Below are positions 47,950 through 51,637 of a DNA stretch of 51,637 nt, piece after piece. The DNA is from an uncultured Rhizobium sp. (GTDB lineage Bacteria > Pseudomonadota > Alphaproteobacteria > Rhizobiales > Rhizobiaceae), in contig CAMFIE010000011.1 in the NCBI GenBank assembly GCA_945952315.1, positions 1 to 51,637 of the forward strand, written 5' to 3'. Every line of letters begins with the position of its first letter. Within the stretch, counting starts at the first letter, position 1. The translations under genes and the position numbers were made by a program. A model generated the notes under the pieces. That model was given only the letters and a program-made list of their open reading frames with translations, was not told where the DNA came from and did not search any database.

Positions 47950-50900
47950 ATGAACCTGATCGATACTTCCCAGAAATTTTCCACCGCCCGCTTTCCCGCC
48001 GCCTCGCTGCTGATCGGCGACAGCCGACCCGAGCTGATGCGCGACCTGACGCTGCCCGAACTGTTCCGTGAAACGGTGGAAACGGGCGGCGAGCGCGTGG
48101 CCTTTGAAACCACCGGCGGGCGCATGACCTATCGCGAGGTCGATCAGGCCTCCGATGCGCTGGCCTTCGGCCTGCAGCGGCAGGGCATCGGCCCGGGCAA
48201 TGTGGTCGGCCTCTGGTTCCCGCGCGGGACAGCGCTCCTGATCGCCCAGCTTGCCATCACAAAGAGCGGCGCCGCCTGGCTTCCCTTCGATCATGACACC
48301 CCGGTCGACCGCATCCGCATCTGCCTTGACGATGCGAAGGCCTCGGGTCTTCTGACCGTTGACACGCTTGCCGAAAAGCTGGACGGCACCGGCATCCGGG
48401 TCTTCACCGAAAAGACGGTTGCGGTGAAAGGCCAACGGCCCGCAGACCTTCGCCGCCTTGGCCTGACACCCGATCACGCCGCCTATTTCATCTATACGTC
48501 CGGTTCCACCGGCACGCCGAAGGGCATCGAGGTCACCCACCGCAACATCTGCCACTTCCTTTATGCTGCACGCGAGACCTATGGCGTCACCGCTGGCGAT
48601 GTGGTGTTTCAGGGTGCCTCCGTCGCCTTTGACCTGTCGATGGAGGAAATCTGGTTGCCCTATCTCGCAGGCGCGCGTCTTTTCGTGGCGGATCCGGCGA
48701 TCATGGCCGATATTGCCGCCCTTCCCGACCTGCTTGCCCGCCATGGCGTGACCGTGATCGATACGGTGCCGACGCTTCTGTCGCTGCTGCCGGAGGATGT
48801 GCCGAGCCTCAGGATCATCATTCTCGGCGGCGAGGCCTGCCCGCCGACGGTTGCAAGCCGCTGGTGCCGCCCGGGTCGCCGGGTGTTCAACAGCTATGGC
48901 CCGACGGAAGCAACGGTCGTGGCAACGGTCGCCGAAGTGCTGCCCGGCGAGGATGTCACCATCGGCCGGCCGATTGCCAATTACTCCTGCTATGTCGTCA
49001 ATGAAGCGCTGGAGCTTGTTCCGGAAGGCCAGGAAGGCGAATTGCTGATCGGCGGCCCGGGCATTGCCCGCGGCTATCTGAAACGCCCGGAGCTGACGGC
49101 GGAGAAATTCATTGCCAACCCCTTCCCGCTCGCAAGTGTCGATCCGGTTCTCTACCGCACCGGTGATGCCGTCTCGGTGGATGAGAACGGCAATCTGCGC
49201 TTCCACGGCCGCCTCGACGATCAGGTGAAGATCCGCGGCTTCCGGGTGGAGCTGGGCGAGATCGAATCCCGACTGGCGCTGATGGAGGGTGTGCGTCAGG
49301 CCGCCGTCGTGCTGCGCAAGGATGACGGCGTCGACCAGCTCGTTGCCTTTGTGACATCGGAACCGGGCGTGACGCTCGACACGGTCGTGATCCGCAAGGC
49401 GCTCGCCCGCGATGTGCCTGCCTATATGGTGCCTGCCCGCATGGTCGAGATCGAGCAGCTTCCCGTGCTCGTTTCCGGCAAGACCAATCGCAAGGCGCTG
49501 GTTGCCCTGGACCTGCCGAAGCCGGAAGCGGCAACAAGGCTTCATGAAGAAAAGACCGGGACGGAGGCGGCCCTGCATGCGGCGGCAGAAAGCCTGTTTC
49601 CGGGCGCCTCGATTGCGCTTGATGCGGATTTCTTTACCGATCTCGGCGGCCATTCATTGCTTGCCGCCCGCTTCCTTTCGATTGTCCGCAAGGTGCCTGC
49701 CCATGCCGGTCTTGGCCTGCAGGATGTCTATCGCGAGCGCACGATCCGGGCGATGGCCGCGCTGATCGATGCGACGAGCCGCAGCATGGGCGAGGCACCG
49801 GACCTCACCTTCACGCCGCCGCCGCTTTCACGCCGCCTTCTGTGCGGGCTTGCGCAGGCCGTCTCCCTGCCGGTGATCATCGGTCTGATGACGGCGCAAT
49901 GGCTCGGCGTCTTTTTGTCCTACATGCTTCTGACCGCCGATGACGCGCCCTTTTATCTCGAAGTGATCAGCATGGGCGCTGTCTTCCTCGGCATCAATCT
50001 TCTGACAACCGCGATCGTGATTGCCGCGAAATGGCTGATCCTCGGGCGCACGAAGCCGGGCCGCTATCCGCTCTGGGGCAGCTATTACTTCCGCTGGTGG
50101 CTGTCGCAACGGCTGACCTCGCTGATCCACATGAAGTGGGTGCAGGGCACGCCGATCCTGACGCTTGTCCTGCGTCTGCTCGGTGCGAAGATCGGCAAGG
50201 ACACGCTGCTTTACGAAGTGGAAGCAGGGGCGATCGATCTTCTCACCATCGGCAAGGGTGTTTCCATCGGCGGCCATTGCGGCTTTGCCAATGCTCAGGT
50301 CATCGGCAACGAGCTGGTGATCGGCACGATCGAGATCGGCGATGATGCCTATATCGGCTCGTCCTGCGTGATCGGTAGCGATTGCCGGATCGGCGAAAGC
50401 GCGGAAATGGCGGATCTCACCGCGATCAGCGCGGGCTCGGTGATCGGAATGCGGGAAAAATGGGAGGGCTCGCCCGCAAAACGTGTCGGCACCGTCGATC
50501 TTTCCAGCCTGCCTGCCCCTTCAGAGGCAAGCCGCCTGCGCCGCAGCATCAATCTGCTGATCTATGTGGCCGCGGTTCTGACCATTCCCGGCATCAGCCT
50601 CCTGCCCTTCGTTCCCGCCTTCTACCTGTTTGACGCGGTGGACGGCATGATCGAAAGCATGACCACCATCGACTATCACTGGTTCCTGCCGCTGATCGCC
50701 CTTCCGGCTGCCCTATCGCTGGTGGCGATGACGGTGGCACTGATCGTTGCCATTCGCTGGATCGTGCTGCCGAAGCTCGAGGAAGGAACCTATTCGGTGC
50801 ACAGCGGCACCTATGTGCGCAAGTGGATCGTCTCGCTCTGCAGCGAAGTGGCGCTCGAAACGCTGTCCTCGCTCTATGCCACCGTCTATATGCGCGGCTG

Positions 50901-51637
50901 GTACCGGCTGATGGGGGCAAAGATCGGCAAGGGCTCGGAAATCTCGACCAGCCTTGCCGGGCGCTATGATCTCGTCGAGATCGGCGCAAACGGCTTCATT
51001 GCCGACGAAGTGCTGCTCGGCGAGGAGGATATCCGCCGGGGCTGGATGACCGTGAAGCGGGTGAAGACGGGCGACCATGTCTTCGTCGGCAACAGCGCGG
51101 TCGTGGCCGCCGGCACCGACATTCCGGATCGCACGCTGATCGGCATCAAGTCGCGTCCCCCGGCGAACGAGGCGATGCAGGCCGGTGATACCTGGTTCGG
51201 CAGCCCGTCGATCCGCCTTCCGGTGCGCCAGACCTTCAATGGTGGCGAAACCCGCACCTTCTCGCCCTCGCTTTCCCGCCAGATCGGACGCGGCCTGTTC
51301 GAGGCGCTGTTCAACCTGTCGATCCCGAATGTGGCGATGATCACCTTCGGCACGGTTGCGATCGAGGTGATGGCCGATCCGGTGCTGGATGGCGATTACC
51401 TCACCGCCTTCCTTCTTCTGCCGGTGCTTGGCCTTGCCATGTCCTTCATGATGACGGCCATCGTGATTGCGCTGAAATGGCTGATGATGGGCACCTATCG
51501 TCCGCAGGAAAACCCGATGTGGTCGTGGTTTGCGCTGCGCACGGAGGCGATAGCGGTGATGTATTCCGGCATGGCTGCGCGCATGCTGCTGGATTTCCTG
51601 CGTGGCACGCCCTTCCTGCCCTTCGCGCTCCGGCTGT
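47950..51637 (+). CDS. Pls/PosA-type single-module peptide synthetase (3' end beyond window)
   Basis: 1229 codons are visible without a stop. Adenylation domain about residues 25-520: YFIYTSGSTGTPKGIEVTH, NSYGPTEAT, LYRTGDA, KIRGFRVELGEIE and the lysine motif GKTNRKAL. A conserved Asp in FDLSMEEIW suggests an amino-acid substrate. Thiolation domain about 530-610 with phosphopantetheine serine S569 in LGGHSLLA. There is no condensation or thioesterase domain. From about 625 the protein has repeated membrane helices alternating with left-handed beta-helix acyltransferase-like repeats (IGKGVSIGGHCGF, IGDDAYIGSSCVIGSDCRIG; later IGKGSEISTSLAG). This matches the Pls/PosA family, whose Streptomyces prototype makes epsilon-poly-lysine. 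The product here is unknown. Start ATG 47950; no strong Shine-Dalgarno. Confidence 0.9.
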   Translation, partial: MNLIDTSQKFSTARFPAASLLIGDSRPELMRDLTLPELFRETVETGGERVAFETTGGRMTYREVDQASDALAFGLQRQGIGPGNVVGLWFPRGTALLIAQLAITKSGAAWLPFDHDTPVDRIRICLDDAKASGLLTVDTLAEKLDGTGIRVFTEKTVAVKGQRPADLRRLGLTPDHAAYFIYTSGSTGTPKGIEVTHRNICHFLYAARETYGVTAGDVVFQGASVAFDLSMEEIWLPYLAGARLFVADPAIMADIAALPDLLARHGVTVIDTVPTLLSLLPEDVPSLRIIILGGEACPPTVASRWCRPGRRVFNSYGPTEATVVATVAEVLPGEDVTIGRPIANYSCYVVNEALELVPEGQEGELLIGGPGIARGYLKRPELTAEKFIANPFPLASVDPVLYRTGDAVSVDENGNLRFHGRLDDQVKIRGFRVELGEIESRLALMEGVRQAAVVLRKDDGVDQLVAFVTSEPGVTLDTVVIRKALARDVPAYMVPARMVEIEQLPVLVSGKTNRKALVALDLPKPEAATRLHEEKTGTEAALHAAAESLFPGASIALDADFFTDLGGHSLLAARFLSIVRKVPAHAGLGLQDVYRERTIRAMAALIDATSRSMGEAPDLTFTPPPLSRRLLCGLAQAVSLPVIIGLMTAQWLGVFLSYMLLTADDAPFYLEVISMGAVFLGINLLTTAIVIAAKWLILGRTKPGRYPLWGSYYFRWWLSQRLTSLIHMKWVQGTPILTLVLRLLGAKIGKDTLLYEVEAGAIDLLTIGKGVSIGGHCGFANAQVIGNELVIGTIEIGDDAYIGSSCVIGSDCRIGESAEMADLTAISAGSVIGMREKWEGSPAKRVGTVDLSSLPAPSEASRLRRSINLLIYVAAVLTIPGISLLPFVPAFYLFDAVDGMIESMTTIDYHWFLPLIALPAALSLVAMTVALIVAIRWIVLPKLEEGTYSVHSGTYVRKWIVSLCSEVALETLSSLYATVYMRGWYRLMGAKIGKGSEISTSLAGRYDLVEIGANGFIADEVLLGEEDIRRGWMTVKRVKTGDHVFVGNSAVVAAGTDIPDRTLIGIKSRPPANEAMQAGDTWFGSPSIRLPVRQTFNGGETRTFSPSLSRQIGRGLFEALFNLSIPNVAMITFGTVAIEVMADPVLDGDYLTAFLLLPVLGLAMSFMMTAIVIALKWLMMGTYRPQENPMWSWFALRTEAIAVMYSGMAARMLLDFLRGTPFLPFALRL

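Noticed and set aside
47911-49653. 580-codon minus-strand open frame opposite the synthetase
   Set aside because: The plus strand carries all adenylation and thiolation motifs; the antisense product is without family features.
1-51637. CRISPR arrays, tRNA or rRNA genes, insertion sequences, replication origin
   Set aside because: No regularly spaced repeats, no cloverleaf-type sequences, no transposase motifs and no partition genes were seen on either strand.

Overview
The window reads as chromosome of a free-living alphaproteobacterium of the order Hyphomicrobiales, most likely family Rhizobiaceae (Rhizobium/Agrobacterium relatives). The grounds are the high G+C codon use, the PccR-type propionate regulator next to pccB, the QseB/FeuP-like two-component pair, the Pls/PosA-type synthetase and a palindromic intergenic repeat of the rhizobial kind. 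The genus cannot be assigned by reading alone. Coding density is high, and I see no tRNA, rRNA, CRISPR array, transposase or prophage.

Layout. (1) 1-6987: propionyl-CoA catabolism. pccB, pccA and the start of methylmalonyl-CoA mutase lie on the minus strand, with the regulator pccR divergent. The operon is interrupted twice by small-gene pairs: DUF4160/DUF2442 between pccB and pccA, and a ParDE toxin-antitoxin pair on the opposite strand between pccA and the mutase. (2) 7144-8498: a TetR/BetI-like regulator, then a tandem duplicated unit. Each copy has a nearly invariant 102-nt leader, a 29-codon ORF with a good Shine-Dalgarno and a 3' hairpin. I recognise no described family for it, and it is the best candidate in the window for something new. 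(3) 8524-13797: class II fructose-bisphosphate aldolase, then the sulfate importer sbp-cysT-cysW-cysA. (4) 13846-25931: two divergent operons for peptidoglycan-type amino sugars. The minus side is murQ, ABC importer, Gfo/Idh/MocA oxidoreductase, ROK kinase and cutC. The plus side is a BadF-type kinase, a GntR regulator, a SIS-domain deaminase and nagA. Together they could import MurNAc/GlcNAc and convert it to fructose-6-phosphate. (5) 25995-30973: P1-family peptidase, M24 peptidase, amidase and a DAO-family oxidase. (6) 31247-34222: a 991-aa polypeptide joining a SerC-like aminotransferase to a SerA-like dehydrogenase. (7) 34271-36479: small stress-type membrane proteins and a FixJ-like regulator that carries a HisKA-like segment. 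(8) 36628-41542: a TetR-controlled RND efflux adaptor and pump. (9) 41723-45367: a GGDEF-EAL protein, a hydroxypyruvate isomerase-like protein and a GcvA-like LysR regulator. (10) 45364-51637: PepSY protein, OmpR-type response regulator and histidine kinase, divergent from a Pls/PosA-like synthetase that runs off the window end.

Regulatory DNA is visible in several places. There are TTTGCSAA repeats abutting pccR, a palindrome over the parDE -10 box, matched 21-bp sites in front of both amino-sugar operons, a 9-4-9 palindrome before the efflux tetR gene, and a structured 252-bp spacer between the sugar-binding-protein gene and its permease genes. Function calls rest on motifs read by eye. Regulator-site pairings are inference.
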